Shown: in pieces, positions 1 through 9,763 of the stretch
Position numbering within the stretch: the first letter of the stretch is position 1
Layout of the letters: each line of letters starts with the position of its first letter
Source of the DNA: Streptococcus mitis subsp. hohhotensis
Lineage (GTDB): Bacteria; Bacillota; Bacilli; Lactobacillales; Streptococcaceae
Length of the DNA stretch: 64,000 nt
Assembly (NCBI RefSeq): GCF_020089495.2
Contig: NZ_JAIRCA020000003.1
Location: 59,589 to 123,588 of the forward strand
Direction of reading: 5' to 3'
Notes under the pieces: model-generated
Seen by the model: only the letters and a program-made list of their open reading frames with translations
Database searches by the model: none
Told to the model about the DNA's origin: nothing
Position numbers and translations under genes: made by a program

Positions 1-49
1 CCTAGTTGCGTCTGCCCTACAATACATCGCTATTGTTTATTATATGTAA

Positions 50-84
50 AAGAGGTCGGGACAAATCCTAACCTCGTTTTTATT
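50..84 (+). terminator. rho-independent terminator
   Basis: Arms GAGGT and ACCTC enclose a loop and are followed by a T-rich run. It would stop a plus-strand transcript from a gene left of the window. Confidence 0.5.
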
Positions 85-200
85 CTCTATGATGTTTTAT
101 ACCCAATCAAAAAATTACTCTAGCCCATTTTATAGTACCTACTATCGTGCCGTCAATTATGGGATACTGCTTCCCTGCTAGTATGTAAATCAGAATAGTT

Positions 201-295
201 ATACTAAATTCAAACCACGTCAGCGTCGCCTTACCGTACTCAAGTATAGCTTGCGGCTAGCTTACTGGCTTGCTTTTTGATTTTCATTGAGTATT
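201..295. repeat. BOX element (boxA-boxC, left end eroded)
   Basis: It contains the boxA core CGTCAGCGTCGCCTTACCGT and ends in the boxC motif TTTGATTTTCATTGAGTAT, with no boxB between them. The usual left end (ATACTCTTCGAAAATC) is shortened. BOX elements are typical of pneumococcus and its close relatives. Confidence 0.85.
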
Positions 296-414
296 AAATC
301 ATAATCATCCGTTAATAAACCGTACCTAGCGAATCAAGACAGACTAATAGTCACATAAGAAAAAACCATTTTCCAACGTTTTTTTGACTGTGATTTCTTT
401 AAATGCATTTTCTC

Positions 415-1344
415 CTAAGGCAAATCATTCCCTGCAGCGATGTAAATTTCATACCATTCTTTTCGAGTCAAGTTTACTTTACTTGCTTGGCTTGCCTCTA
501 TCAAATGCTTAGGATTGGTTGTACCTACGACTGCCTGCATTTTGGCTGGGTAGCGTAACACCCAAGCGATAGCAATAGCTGATGGGCTCACACTGTATTT
601 TAATGCTAATAGATTTAGGACTTGGTTTAGTTGTTGGAACTTCTCATTGCCAACAAAATTCCCTTTAAAATATCCGAACTGCAAGACTGACCAGGCCTGA
701 ATAACCATGTCGTTTAATTTGCAGTATTCAAAGACGCTTCCATCACGCACAGCTGCCTTGTTGCCTTCCATATTGACATGAAATCCTGATTCAAAACCAG
801 GTGTGAAAGCTGCACTTAATTGTAATTGATTGATCGATAGAGGCTGTTTGACTTCTTTCTTAAGCAATTCCATCATCATAGGATTTTGGTTGGACACACC
901 GAAGTCTCGAACTTTACCTGATGTATGTAGAATTTCAAAGGCTTCCGCCACTTGATCAGCTTCCATTAAAGCATCTGGTCGATGGAGAAGCAAGCTATCT
1001 AAATAATCAACCTGCAATCTTTTTAAAATTCCATCTACTGATTCTAGAATATACTCTTTTGAAAAATCAAAATAGGTAAATTCTTCAATGCGAATTCCAC
1101 ATTTGGACTGAATCCATATCTTTTCTCTTAAATCTGGATGATTTTTTAGGACAAGACCTAACAGTTCTTCACAATGACCACGACCATATATATCAGCCAA
1201 GTCGAAGGCATTGATTCCAACAGAAAGTGCTGTTGCTACAAGCTCTTCAACTTCTTTTACAGACTTATCTTCTATTCTCATCATTCCGAGAACAATTTCT
1301 GATAATTCTTTATCATCTTGACCAAGAGTTATGTATCTCATCAA
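415..1344 (-). CDS. aldo/keto reductase family oxidoreductase
   Basis: This is a 309-residue NADPH-dependent aldo/keto reductase of the YdhF type, which reduces carbonyl compounds in the cytoplasm. The catalytic tetrad is visible: Asp48 and Tyr53 in FDLADIYG, Lys81 in QSKCGI and His121 in LLLHRPDALME. The C-terminal part (GTTNPKHL) fits the cofactor-phosphate pocket. The length is normal for the family. The gene stands alone between a BOX-containing gap and a membrane-protein gene read in the same direction. The natural substrate cannot be read from the sequence. Confidence 0.88.
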   Translation of the reverse strand: MMRYITLGQDDKELSEIVLGMMRIEDKSVKEVEELVATALSVGINAFDLADIYGRGHCEELLGLVLKNHPDLREKIWIQSKCGIRIEEFTYFDFSKEYILESVDGILKRLQVDYLDSLLLHRPDALMEADQVAEAFEILHTSGKVRDFGVSNQNPMMMELLKKEVKQPLSINQLQLSAAFTPGFESGFHVNMEGNKAAVRDGSVFEYCKLNDMVIQAWSVLQFGYFKGNFVGNEKFQQLNQVLNLLALKYSVSPSAIAIAWVLRYPAKMQAVVGTTNPKHLIEASQASKVNLTRKEWYEIYIAAGNDLP

Positions 1345-1385
1345 ATTTTTCTCCTTTAATTCTACATTCTTCCCTTCATTATAAC

Positions 1386-1412
1386 AAAAAACCGCTTTGC
1401 AACGGCTTTTTG
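1386..1412 (-). terminator. possible terminator of the PadR operon
   Basis: On the minus strand a short GC-rich inverted motif (GCCGTT ... GCGGT) is followed by TTTTTTG just after the membrane-protein gene. The stem is imperfect. Confidence 0.4.
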
Positions 1413-1413
1413 A

Positions 1414-2229
1414 CTATATTTCACTCCATTTTATCTTCTTAAACCCACGGAACAAGAGAAAGATTCCAATAAAAAGAACAGCTAAAGGAATGAATTTTGT
1501 AAGGAAAACATTTGAAATGCCCATCCACTCATAGTAACGGAGCAGAGACCCTACAACAAGATGGGCAACAATCATACTGACAAAGGGACGAAAGACCGCT
1601 TCTTTCCAATTCCAAATACTGATGACTAGAGAAAGCGTAAAGACAAGGAAACTATCCCAGGGAGCAGGAAGATAAAAGGCTCCTTCTTGTATGAAATTTG
1701 CCATTCCTACATATCCTAGAACAACTAGAAGAACTATACTCCCAACGACAATATAAGTGCCAATTTTCATCTTAGGAGAATCTTGAACTAAACTCCATCG
1801 TAAGATTGTGGCCACAAGAGCAAAGCCAATCAGAAAAAGATGAAGTTGCCCTAAAAATGTGAGTAAATTGACTGTTAAGAGAGGACCTTTAGAAAAATCG
1901 CTTAGTAGTTGATAGTAACGTAATACCACTAGGACAAGAATTGGTGTCAAAATGGACTCCTTGATAGAACTGCGTGGCGCTTCCTTGAGTATCTCTTTCA
2001 TGATTGTTTTAGGATTCTTACCTAGATAATCCTCAGCACTCATCCCGTCTCGTTCTGCTTCTGAGAAATCTAGCATCATCAAATAGACCTGTTCTCTAAG
2101 ATAGTCCTCATCATAGAGAAATCCAGCAAGATTAAAACTTTCCCATAGCTCCTCAAAATATTGCCGATTCTCCTCAGAGAATTCATGTAACAAAGCGCTT
2201 ATTTCTTCGTAATACTTCATTTTTTTCAT
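1414..2229 (-). CDS. DUF1129-like membrane protein, partner of PadR regulator
   Basis: This 271-residue protein has a soluble N-terminal part (about residues 1-90, acidic and helical) followed by roughly six hydrophobic spans to the C-terminus (for example LTPILVLVVLRYYQLL, IGTYIVVGSIVLLVVLGYVG). It resembles DUF1129/DUF1048-type membrane proteins that often sit beside PadR regulators. It starts 3 bases after the padR-like stop, so the two are translationally linked. The function is unknown. A role in envelope stress or export, under PadR control, is an inference from context. Confidence 0.7.
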   Translation of the reverse strand: MKKMKYYEEISALLHEFSEENRQYFEELWESFNLAGFLYDEDYLREQVYLMMLDFSEAERDGMSAEDYLGKNPKTIMKEILKEAPRSSIKESILTPILVLVVLRYYQLLSDFSKGPLLTVNLLTFLGQLHLFLIGFALVATILRWSLVQDSPKMKIGTYIVVGSIVLLVVLGYVGMANFIQEGAFYLPAPWDSFLVFTLSLVISIWNWKEAVFRPFVSMIVAHLVVGSLLRYYEWMGISNVFLTKFIPLAVLFIGIFLLFRGFKKIKWSEI

Positions 2230-2232
2230 AGT

Positions 2233-2556
2233 TTAACCCCTATTCTTAATTCCTTCTACTTTTTGACTCAAATCGTCCCATTGTTGCCAAAAGACCGAGA
2301 CACGCTCTTCTCCTTCTTTGGTTAACGAAAAATACTTTCGATCTGGACCATCTGACGATGGGCGCATGTCACCTCTTATCCATTGATTTTTTTCTAACTT
2401 TTGTAATAAAGGATAAATAGTTCCTGGAACGATAGTGTCAAAGCCAGCCTCTCGCAAAGTTTGAACCAACTCATAGCCATATCGCTCTTTTTGACCAATC
2501 ATATCCAAGACACAACCTTCAAGAACACCTTTTAATAGTTGAGTTTCTTTCATCAC
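2233..2556 (-). CDS. PadR family transcriptional regulator
   Basis: This 107-residue winged-helix regulator has the typical PadR N-terminus (LLKGVLEGCVLDMIGQ), the ERYGYELVQTL helix and the wing with GTIYPLLQKLEKN. It would bind DNA as a dimer and repress its own operon, which includes the membrane protein downstream. The start is one of two adjacent ATG codons behind an AGAAGGGAGAAG ribosome binding site; the gene could begin one codon earlier. A consensus promoter with a palindrome lies upstream. Confidence 0.88.
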   Translation of the reverse strand: MMKETQLLKGVLEGCVLDMIGQKERYGYELVQTLREAGFDTIVPGTIYPLLQKLEKNQWIRGDMRPSSDGPDRKYFSLTKEGEERVSVFWQQWDDLSQKVEGIKNRG

Positions 2557-2583
2557 TTCTCCCTTCTATCTATTTTGTAATAC

Positions 2584-2632
2584 CTACTAGTAGCTTCATC
2601 TATAATATACCACTTTCACACTAGTTTGTAAA
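2584..2632 (-). promoter_or_regulatory. padR promoter with palindromic operator candidate
   Basis: On the minus strand TTTACA (2627-2632) is 17 bases from TATATT (2604-2609). The palindrome CTACTAGTAG (2584-2593) lies just downstream of the -10, and a related half-site ACTAGT lies between -35 and -10. This is a plausible autoregulatory PadR site. Confidence 0.6.
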
Positions 2633-2644
2633 GCATAATAGTCA

Positions 2645-2680
2645 AAATAAAAAAACAGAACTAGCATAAACTAGTCCTGT
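2645..2680 (-). terminator. metG terminator
   Basis: On the minus strand arms ACAGGACTAG and CTAGTTCTGT form a near-perfect 10-bp stem followed by a long T run, directly after the metG stop codon. Confidence 0.85.
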
Positions 2681-2686
2681 CTATTG

Positions 2687-4684
2687 TTACCCAATCACAC
2701 TTCCGTTTGGTACAGCTGGATCAACTGTGAGAAGGGTTAATTGTCCATCATGTTCAGCTGAGAGGATCATCCCTTGACTGACATATTTTTTCATCATTTT
2801 ACGTGGTTTGAGGTTAGCAACGATTTGAACTTTCTTGCCGACCAATTCTTGTTCGTTTGGATAGTATTTTGCAATTCCTGAGAGGATTTGACGATCTTCA
2901 CCATCACCTGCATCTAGGCGGAATTGAAGCAACTTATCAGAACCTTCTACTTTAGACACTTCTTTGACTTCTGCGACACGGATTTCAACCTTGTCAAAGT
3001 CTTCAAACTTGATTTCTTCCTTGTTTAGTTTGAGTTCAACTTCGTCTGGGTTCCACTCTTTTTCGACAGCTGGCTTGTTGACTTCCATTTGTTCCTTGAT
3101 ATAGGCGATTTCTTCTTCCATATCAAGACGTGGAAAGATTGGTGTTCCTTTGGCAACAACAGTCACACCAGCAGGGAAATCTGCCAGGCTCAAGTTTTCA
3201 AGGCTAGAAACTTCTGCTAGACCAAGTTGAGTCAAGACTGCACGACTAGTTTCCATCATAAATGGTTCAATCAAGTGAGCTACGACACGAAGGCTAGCTG
3301 CCAAGTGACTCATGACACTTGCCAATTGGTCACGGAGTGCTTCATCCTTAGCCAAGACCCATGGAGCTGCCTCGTCTATGTATTTATTAGTACGTGAGAT
3401 GAGAGTCCAGACTGCTTCAAGCGCACGTGGGTAGTCAACTGCTTCCATATGTGTATGGTAGTCAGCGATTGATTGTTCTGCAACCTGAGCAAGAGCATGG
3501 TCAAACTCTGTTACACCTTCTACATAGGCAGGAATTTGACCATCAAAGTACTTGTTAATCATGGAAACCGTACGGTTGAGGAGGTTTCCAAGGTCATTGG
3601 CTAATTCATAATTGATACGTGCCACATAGTCTTCTGGAGTGAAGGTTCCGTCTGAACCAACTGGAAGGCTACGCATGAGGTAATAACGAAGCGGATCTAG
3701 CCCATAACGCTCTACCAACATTTCAGGGTAAACGACATTCCCTTTAGATTTAGACATTTTACCATCTTTCATAACAAACCAACCGTGGGCAATCAAGCGA
3801 TTTGGCAATTTGATATCCAACATCATAAGAAGGATTGGCCAATAGATTGAGTGAAAACGAAGGATGTCTTTTCCTACCATGTGGAAAACTGTTCCATTCC
3901 AGAACTTGTCAAAGTTACCATGTTCATCTTGACCGTAGCCAAGAGCTGTCGCATAGTTAAGAAGGGCATCAATCCAAACGTAGACAACGTGTTTTGGATT
4001 TGATGGGACTGGTACTCCCCATGTAAAGGTTGTACGAGAAACTGCCAAATCTTCCAAACCTGGCTCGATGAAGTTACGCAACATTTCATTGAGTCGACCT
4101 GATGGGGTGATAAACTCAGGATGAGATTTAAAGAATTCTACCAAACGATCTTGGTATTTGCTGAGGCGAAGGAAGTATGATTCTTCAGAGACCCATTCCA
4201 CCTCGTGACCTGATGGAGCGATACCACCAGTTACATTTCCAGCTTCATCACGGAATACTTCTGCAAGCTGGCTTTCTGTAAAGAATTCCTCATCTGATAC
4301 TGAGTACCAACCAGAGTATTCACCCAAATAGATATCATCTTGAGCAAGCAAGCGCTCAAAGACCTGTGCGACAACTTTTTCATGGTAGTCATCAGTTGTA
4401 CGGATAAATTTATCGTATGAGATATCTAGTAATTGCCAGAGTTCTTTGACTCCAACTGCCATCCCATCAACATAGGCTTGTGGTGTAATGCCAGCTTCTT
4501 CCGCTTTTTGTTGAATCTTTTGACCATGCTCATCAAGACCTGTCAGATAAAAGACATCGTAGCCCATTAGGCGTTTGTAACGGGCTAGGACATCACAGGC
4601 GATGGTTGTGTAGGCAGAACCGATATGAAGTTTCCCAGATGGATAGTAAATCGGTGTTGTAATATAAAAATTCTTTTCAGACAT
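2687..4684 (-). CDS. metG: methionine--tRNA ligase
   Basis: This 665-residue cytoplasmic enzyme charges tRNA(Met). The class I signature is present as HIGS at residues 20-23 and KMSKS at about 309-313, with the metal- and tRNA-recognition insert between them. The C-terminal ~110 residues form a separate tRNA-binding (EMAP-like) dimerisation domain (IRVAEVKEV ... [15 protein letters not shown]). The start at [10 protein letters not shown] is chosen because AAAGGAAAA lies 5 bases upstream and because the extended -10 promoter lies inside the longer open frame. No T-box leader fits in the short upstream gap. Confidence 0.97.
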   Translation of the reverse strand: MSEKNFYITTPIYYPSGKLHIGSAYTTIACDVLARYKRLMGYDVFYLTGLDEHGQKIQQKAEEAGITPQAYVDGMAVGVKELWQLLDISYDKFIRTTDDYHEKVVAQVFERLLAQDDIYLGEYSGWYSVSDEEFFTESQLAEVFRDEAGNVTGGIAPSGHEVEWVSEESYFLRLSKYQDRLVEFFKSHPEFITPSGRLNEMLRNFIEPGLEDLAVSRTTFTWGVPVPSNPKHVVYVWIDALLNYATALGYGQDEHGNFDKFWNGTVFHMVGKDILRFHSIYWPILLMMLDIKLPNRLIAHGWFVMKDGKMSKSKGNVVYPEMLVERYGLDPLRYYLMRSLPVGSDGTFTPEDYVARINYELANDLGNLLNRTVSMINKYFDGQIPAYVEGVTEFDHALAQVAEQSIADYHTHMEAVDYPRALEAVWTLISRTNKYIDEAAPWVLAKDEALRDQLASVMSHLAASLRVVAHLIEPFMMETSRAVLTQLGLAEVSSLENLSLADFPAGVTVVAKGTPIFPRLDMEEEIAYIKEQMEVNKPAVEKEWNPDEVELKLNKEEIKFEDFDKVEIRVAEVKEVSKVEGSDKLLQFRLDAGDGEDRQILSGIAKYYPNEQELVGKKVQIVANLKPRKMMKKYVSQGMILSAEHDGQLTLLTVDPAVPNGSVIG

Positions 4685-4729
4685 AATTTTTCCTTTCCAG
4701 GCAAATGAAACCTGTTTTTCTAACACTTC

Positions 4730-4740
4730 ATTATATCACA
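4730..4740 (-). promoter_or_regulatory. extended -10 promoter of metG
   Basis: On the minus strand TGTGATATAAT contains an extended -10 (TG-n-TATAAT) about 45 bases before the metG ATG. No good -35 is visible, as is common with this promoter type. Confidence 0.6.
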
Positions 4741-4770
4741 TTTTTAATGATTTTCGATAGGGAAATCCAT

Positions 4771-4802
4771 ACAAAAACAAGATAGACAAGCGTCCATCTT
4801 GT
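4771..4802 (-). terminator. efflux operon terminator
   Basis: On the minus strand ACAAGATGGAC and GTCTATCTTGT form a stem followed by TTTTTG, right after the permease stop codon. Confidence 0.8.
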
Positions 4803-4807
4803 TGATC

Positions 4808-6067
4808 TTATTCATATCGAAGGGCTTCGATTGGATCCAGTTTCGATGCCTTGTTGGCTGGCAAGACTCCAAAAATCATACCAACACTAGCCGAAACTGC
4901 AAGACTAAATAGGGCAACCGGGATTGACACTCCTACTTCTATACCCGCAATCAATCCTTGCAAGAGTATGCCAGCTATAGCGGTTAAGCCTGTCGCAATG
5001 GTTAAACCAATGACTCCACCAAGCAAGGTCAATATCATGGATTCAATCAAAAACTGGATTAAAATATTAGCACGTGTTGCACCCAAAGCCTTACGGAGAC
5101 CAATCTCACGCGTACGCTCTGTAACAGAAACCAGCATAATGTTCATAACACCAGTTCCTCCAACAAAGAGAGAAATTCCTGCAATGGCACTAATAATCGT
5201 AGTTATAAAACCGAACAATTGTTGTACTTCTTGGAAGGCTGCAGTCGCATCTGACACCTGATACTCCCCTTGCTGAAGACCAGCAATTTCGGTCAATTTT
5301 CTAGCTAATTCTGGTCCCACAGTTGGTGTCAAACTGGTATCATTAACCCGGAAGACAATATCAGAAATCTCATCCATATTGAAGTTGTTGGCAAGAGAAA
5401 TATTAGTCGTAATTGGAAGTCCACCAATACCAAAAGTCTTGGCAGTCTTGGCCTCATCGCTAGTATAGACACCAATGACACGATAACTAAAGCCACCAAC
5501 ATCTATAATCTGGTTAACAGCTTCTTGAGCAGATCCAAACAGGCTATTAGCAAGTTCTTGGTCTAGCAAAATGACACTGGCCACATCTTTATAATCCTGA
5601 GCTATGAGACTGCGGCCTGCAACAATTTCATTTTCAACCGCCTTCATGTAGGTAATATTCCCACCTGTCAAGCTAGCGCGCTCCACTTTTTTATCTTTAT
5701 AAGACAAGGTGGTATTGGTCGAGTTGGTTACATAGTAACTGTCCACACCCTTAAGTTTAGCAGCCTCCTTGACCCAGGATTCTTGCGGTTTTGGTGGTTC
5801 AACAGGAACTTCCTCTTCTTTCCCAGAAACTGTCAATGCTGATTGTTTTTGGGTAAAAGAGCCATCTTTACTTTTAATAGGTGAGAAAAAAACATGGATA
5901 TTCTTCTGTGACTTGGTCATATTTTTATTAACCTGACGAGACATAGAATCTCCCAGAGCCATAATCACAACAACTGATGAAACACCGATGATGATTCCAA
6001 TCATAGTGAGAAAAGAGCGCATCTTATGTGCCATGATAGATGAAAAGGCAAATTTCAGATTCTGCAT
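4808..6067 (-). CDS. MacB-like ABC transporter permease
   Basis: This 419-residue protein has the MacB/FtsX layout: one N-terminal span (MRSFLTMIGIIIGVSSVVVIMAL, residues ~17-39), a large extracellular domain of about 220 residues, and three C-terminal spans with the FtsX signature near TERTREIGLRKALGA. It is the membrane half of the efflux pump whose ATPase and adaptor are encoded just upstream in the same operon. It matches the pneumococcal MacAB-like pump Spr0693-0695 in gene order and type, which has been linked to antimicrobial peptide export. The substrate here is not visible. Confidence 0.9.
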   Translation of the reverse strand: MQNLKFAFSSIMAHKMRSFLTMIGIIIGVSSVVVIMALGDSMSRQVNKNMTKSQKNIHVFFSPIKSKDGSFTQKQSALTVSGKEEEVPVEPPKPQESWVKEAAKLKGVDSYYVTNSTNTTLSYKDKKVERASLTGGNITYMKAVENEIVAGRSLIAQDYKDVASVILLDQELANSLFGSAQEAVNQIIDVGGFSYRVIGVYTSDEAKTAKTFGIGGLPITTNISLANNFNMDEISDIVFRVNDTSLTPTVGPELARKLTEIAGLQQGEYQVSDATAAFQEVQQLFGFITTIISAIAGISLFVGGTGVMNIMLVSVTERTREIGLRKALGATRANILIQFLIESMILTLLGGVIGLTIATGLTAIAGILLQGLIAGIEVGVSIPVALFSLAVSASVGMIFGVLPANKASKLDPIEALRYE

Positions 6068-6068
6068 C

Positions 6069-6770
6069 TTAGTTTTCCTCCTTTTCTAACTGAGCACTAT
6101 CAGATGAAATAACTCCATCGCGAATGACAATCTGACGTTTGGCATAAGCAGCGATTTCAGGCTCATGCGTTACCATGATAATGGTTTTTCCTTCTTTATT
6201 TAGTTCAACTAATAATTGCATAATTTGATTCCCTGTTTTGGTATCCAAGGCTCCTGTCGGTTCGTCCGCTAGAATAATAGAAGGATTGTTTACCAAGGCA
6301 CGCGCAATAGCCACACGTTGCTTTTGACCACCAGATAATTCTGAAGGTAAATGGTGACTACGCTCAGTCAATTCAACCTTATCTAGATATTCCTCAGCTA
6401 ACTTGCGCCGTTTTGAAGCCGAAACTCCCGCGTAAATCAAGGGCAATTCTACATTTTGCAGAGCATTAAGTTTGGATAGAAGAAAGAACTGCTGAAAGAC
6501 AAATCCGATTTGTTGGTTGCGGACCTTGGCTAGTTGTTTTTCACCAAGTCCAGCCACTTCTTGACCTTCAAGATAATACTCTCCACTGGTTGGTGTATCC
6601 AACATGCCTATCGTATTCATCAGAGTGGACTTACCAGAACCAGATGGTCCCATGATGGCAACAAATTCACCCTCATTCACTTCTAGGTTGATATTTTTGA
6701 GAACCTGCAGTTCTTGGTCACCATTCCGATAGCTTCTGCAGATATTTTTTAGACTAATTAGTTGCTTCAT
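6069..6770 (-). CDS. ABC transporter ATP-binding protein of MacAB-like pump
   Basis: This 233-residue ATPase has Walker A GPSGSGKST (41-49), the signature LSGGQ (145-149) and Walker B with ADEPTGALD (from about 168), as in the MacB/LolD class. It powers the permease that follows one base downstream. Its ATG lies 17 bases inside the upstream adaptor gene and has an AAAAGAGGTGAAGG ribosome binding site. It acts on the cytoplasmic face of the membrane. Confidence 0.93.
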   Translation of the reverse strand: MKQLISLKNICRSYRNGDQELQVLKNINLEVNEGEFVAIMGPSGSGKSTLMNTIGMLDTPTSGEYYLEGQEVAGLGEKQLAKVRNQQIGFVFQQFFLLSKLNALQNVELPLIYAGVSASKRRKLAEEYLDKVELTERSHHLPSELSGGQKQRVAIARALVNNPSIILADEPTGALDTKTGNQIMQLLVELNKEGKTIIMVTHEPEIAAYAKRQIVIRDGVISSDSAQLEKEEN

Positions 6771-7959
6771 CAGCCTTCACCTCTTTTCCTTCCTCTAGAG
6801 AAGACGTTGGGTTACTGATGACCTTGACTCCAGTTGTCAGACCTGAAGTGATTTCTTGGTTGTCTGCGTCAGCATTACCCAAACCAACTTCCACTTTTTT
6901 GGCCTTTTTCTGCTCGTCAAGCACCCAGACATAGTTCTTATCATTTTCAGTCACAATACTTGTTAGAGGAACCAAAATAGCTTTAGTCTTGTTCTTCACC
7001 TCAACACTTACTGAGAATCCTTGTTTTAAATCACCGATTTCACTTGTAACATCAATGGTATATGGATATTTAGAACCAGAATTACCACCTGCTGCGGCAG
7101 TAGCTGCACTTGCTGCCTCACCATTGTTTTTAGGGTAGTCAGAAATGTAGCTAATCTTACCAGTCCAGCTCTTATCTTGGTAAACTTTAGAAGTAAAGGT
7201 TACTTCTTGTCCTACAGAGAGGTTGGCAAGGTTATATTCAGATAGTTCCCCCTTAACTTGCAAGTTTTCATTGCTAACGACATGAACTACCACCTGGCTG
7301 GCTCCAGTTGGAGATTTAGAAACATTACGGTTGACTTCGACCACAGTTCCCTCTAAGGTACTGAGAACCGTCATTGCATCCAACTGACTTTGAGCCTTGC
7401 TTAATTGCGCTGCTGCATCTGCACGAGCATCACGAGCATCACCTAATTGTGCATCAATAGATGATACCGAATTTCCTGAGACTGCAGCTTGAGTTTGGGC
7501 TGCAGCTCCTTCGCCTCCTGCTGGTGTTGGCAACTGTGGAGTAGGAGCTGAAGCGGCTTCATTTCGCGCTTGGTTGAGTTCGTTGATATGACGATCTGCC
7601 TTAGCTACTGCTCGACTCGCTGAATCATAGGCCGCCTGTGCTTCTGAACTACTGTACTTGACTAAAGCCTGTCCTTCACTGACTTTATCACCCACAGAAA
7701 CAAGGATTTCATCTAAATCTCCCTTACTAGCATCAAAATAAACATATTGTTCATTTTTTGCCGTTACTGTCCCTGATAATAAAACAGAGGATGCCACGCT
7801 TCCTTCCTTGGCAACAACAAGATGAGTAGCCTCATCTTTTACAGCAGTCTGAGAAGGTTGTCTAAAGAGCAAAATGCCCCCAGCACCCAATACAACTACA
7901 CTTGCAGCACCAATTGCTGCATACAATTGCCACTTTTTAGCTTTACCATTCTTTTTCAT
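6754..7959 (-). CDS. HlyD/RND-type adaptor of MacAB-like efflux pump
   Basis: This 401-residue adaptor has a signal anchor (residues ~11-32, ending before FRQPSQ), a barrel/lipoyl-like segment (GTVTAKNEQYVYF ... VGDKVSEGQALVKY), a long Ala/Gln-rich helical hairpin (~100-195) and a C-terminal beta domain. In Gram-positives such proteins sit outside the membrane on the permease. The start MKKNGKAKK has a GGAGTTTC ribosome binding site; an upstream in-frame ATG has none. The low-complexity hairpin contains an Ala/Gln/Pro stretch. It heads the three-gene operon. Confidence 0.88.
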   Translation of the reverse strand: MKKNGKAKKWQLYAAIGAASVVVLGAGGILLFRQPSQTAVKDEATHLVVAKEGSVASSVLLSGTVTAKNEQYVYFDASKGDLDEILVSVGDKVSEGQALVKYSSSEAQAAYDSASRAVAKADRHINELNQARNEAASAPTPQLPTPAGGEGAAAQTQAAVSGNSVSSIDAQLGDARDARADAAAQLSKAQSQLDAMTVLSTLEGTVVEVNRNVSKSPTGASQVVVHVVSNENLQVKGELSEYNLANLSVGQEVTFTSKVYQDKSWTGKISYISDYPKNNGEAASAATAAAGGNSGSKYPYTIDVTSEIGDLKQGFSVSVEVKNKTKAILVPLTSIVTENDKNYVWVLDEQKKAKKVEVGLGNADADNQEITSGLTTGVKVISNPTSSLEEGKEVKADEATN

Positions 7960-7995
7960 AATGAAACTCCTTTTTGATTTAAAGTTCTTAACAAT

Positions 7996-8056
7996 ATTAT
8001 ACAAAAATTATCAATTTGAAACAATAACATTTCAGAACGAAATAATGACATTTCAG
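7996..8056 (-). promoter_or_regulatory. efflux promoter with 21-bp-spaced direct repeats
   Basis: On the minus strand TTGTTT (8019-8024) is 17 bases from TATAAT (7996-8001). Immediately upstream of the -35, the 9-mer CTGAAATGT occurs twice (8027-8035 and 8048-8056), exactly 21 bases apart, so both copies face the same side of the helix. This is the layout of a response-regulator activator site. Confidence 0.55.
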
Positions 8057-8168
8057 GATTTAATTATTGTTCGGAATTTATTTTACAATCATTGTACTAG
8101 TTATATAATACACTTTATTTTTCTTTTTTGCAAGCCTTTTCTTTAATTTTTTTGAACGTAGCAGATTT

Positions 8169-8197
8169 TTGCAATCACATCAAAAAAAAGATAGAAT
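8169..8197 (+). promoter_or_regulatory. gor promoter
   Basis: TTGCAA (8169-8174) and TAGAAT (8192-8197) are 17 bases apart, about 55 bases before the gor start. Confidence 0.5.
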
Positions 8198-8251
8198 ATG
8201 ACTATCAAAAAATGACACTCTACTATTTAAAAGAGTATAAAGGAGTTTTCA

Positions 8252-9598
8252 ATGAGAGAATATGATATCATTGCTATCGGTGGAGGTAGCGGAGGAATTG
8301 CTACCATGAACCGTGCTGGTGAACACGGAGCCAAAGCGGCCGTTATTGAGGAAAAGAAACTAGGCGGAACTTGCGTCAATGTCGGCTGTGTTCCTAAAAA
8401 AATCATGTGGTACGGGGCGCAAATCGCTGAAACTTTCCATCAATTTGGGGAAGACTACGGCTTTAAGACTACTGATCTTAACTTTGACTTTGCAACACTA
8501 CGTCGTAATCGTGAAGCCTACATCGATCGCGCTCGTTCTTCTTATGATGGCAGTTTTAAACGCAACGGAGTAGACTTGATTGAAGGTCATGCTGAATTTG
8601 TAGATTCTCATACTGTTAGCGTAAATGGTGAGTTGATTCGTGCTAAACATATCGTGATTGCTACTGGTGCCCATCCAAGTATTCCAAATATTCCTGGTGC
8701 TGAGCTAGGTGGCTCTTCTGACGATGTATTTGCTTGGGAAGAATTGCCAGAGTCAGTTGCTATTCTAGGCGCGGGTTATATTGCCGTTGAATTGGCTGGC
8801 GTGCTCCACACTTTTGGTGTCAAGACAGATCTCTTTGTTCGCCGTGATCGTCCTTTACGTAGTTTTGATTCTTATATCGTTGAAGGTTTGGTCAAGGAAA
8901 TGGAAAGAACAAACTTACCACTTCATACTCACAAAGTCCCTGTCAAGTTAGAAAAAACTACTGATGGCATTACCATTCATTTCGAAGATGGTACTAGTCA
9001 CACAGCTAGCCAAGTTATCTGGGCTACTGGTCGCCGTCCAAACGTTAAGGACTTGCAACTTGAAAAAGCTGGAGTGACTCTGAATGAACGTGGCTTTATC
9101 CAAGTAGATGAATACCAAAATACTGTTGTTGAGGGAATCTATGCTCTAGGTGATGTAACAGGCGAAAAAGAACTAACTCCAGTTGCTATCAAGGCTGGAC
9201 GTACTTTATCTGAACGTCTCTTTAACGGCAAAACAACTGCAAAAATGGATTACTCAACTATTCCAACCGTTGTCTTTTCACACCCTGCTATCGGAACTGT
9301 TGGCTTGACAGAAGAGCAAGCTATTAAAGAATACGGTCAAGACCAAATCAAGGTTTATAAATCAAGCTTTACATCTATGTACTCTGCTTGCACTTGCAAT
9401 CGTCAAGAAACACGTTTCAAATTAATCACAGCTGGTTCAGAAGAAAAAGTTGTCGGACTTCATGGAATTGGCTACGGCGTTGATGAAATGATTCAAGGAT
9501 TTGCTGTTGCTATCAAAATGGGAGCAACCAAGGCAGACTTTGATGCAACTGTGGCGATTCACCCAACTGCATCTGAAGAATTTGTAACTATGCGTTAA
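8252..9598 (+). CDS. gor: glutathione-disulfide reductase
   Basis: This 448-residue FAD/NADPH oxidoreductase keeps imported glutathione reduced and so protects against peroxide. It has the FAD-binding GGGSGG (10-15), the redox pair Cys41/Cys46 in [13 protein letters not shown], a second Rossmann motif ([13 protein letters not shown]) and the C-terminal catalytic His in AIHPTASEE. The length is normal for the family. The ATG follows AAAGGAG with good spacing. It is a single gene with its own promoter and terminator, divergent from the efflux operon. Confidence 0.95.
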   Translation: MREYDIIAIGGGSGGIATMNRAGEHGAKAAVIEEKKLGGTCVNVGCVPKKIMWYGAQIAETFHQFGEDYGFKTTDLNFDFATLRRNREAYIDRARSSYDGSFKRNGVDLIEGHAEFVDSHTVSVNGELIRAKHIVIATGAHPSIPNIPGAELGGSSDDVFAWEELPESVAILGAGYIAVELAGVLHTFGVKTDLFVRRDRPLRSFDSYIVEGLVKEMERTNLPLHTHKVPVKLEKTTDGITIHFEDGTSHTASQVIWATGRRPNVKDLQLEKAGVTLNERGFIQVDEYQNTVVEGIYALGDVTGEKELTPVAIKAGRTLSERLFNGKTTAKMDYSTIPTVVFSHPAIGTVGLTEEQAIKEYGQDQIKVYKSSFTSMYSACTCNRQETRFKLITAGSEEKVVGLHGIGYGVDEMIQGFAVAIKMGATKADFDATVAIHPTASEEFVTMR

Positions 9599-9644
9599 TC
9601 GAAATAAAAGAAGCAGAGCAAAAAACACTTCTAAATATCAAAAA

Positions 9645-9680
9645 GCGAGTATTTCCGTAGTTGGAGATACTCGTTTTCTT
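9645..9680 (+). terminator. gor terminator
   Basis: CGAGTAT and ATACTCG enclose a 14-base partly paired loop and are followed by TTTTCTT. Confidence 0.85.
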
Positions 9681-9763
9681 ATGTTTTATTTTATAGTATG
9701 TTGAAATAAGATATGCAAAAATCAATTAACAAACCATAGCAAAATATAAGGATTATAACACAA

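Larger units (their letters stand above)
1..414. other. intergenic stretch with terminator and BOX
   Basis: No credible gene is visible in this stretch. It holds a hairpin followed by T residues, which probably ends a gene lying left of the window, and a short BOX element. The rest is AT-rich and unremarkable. Confidence 0.6.
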
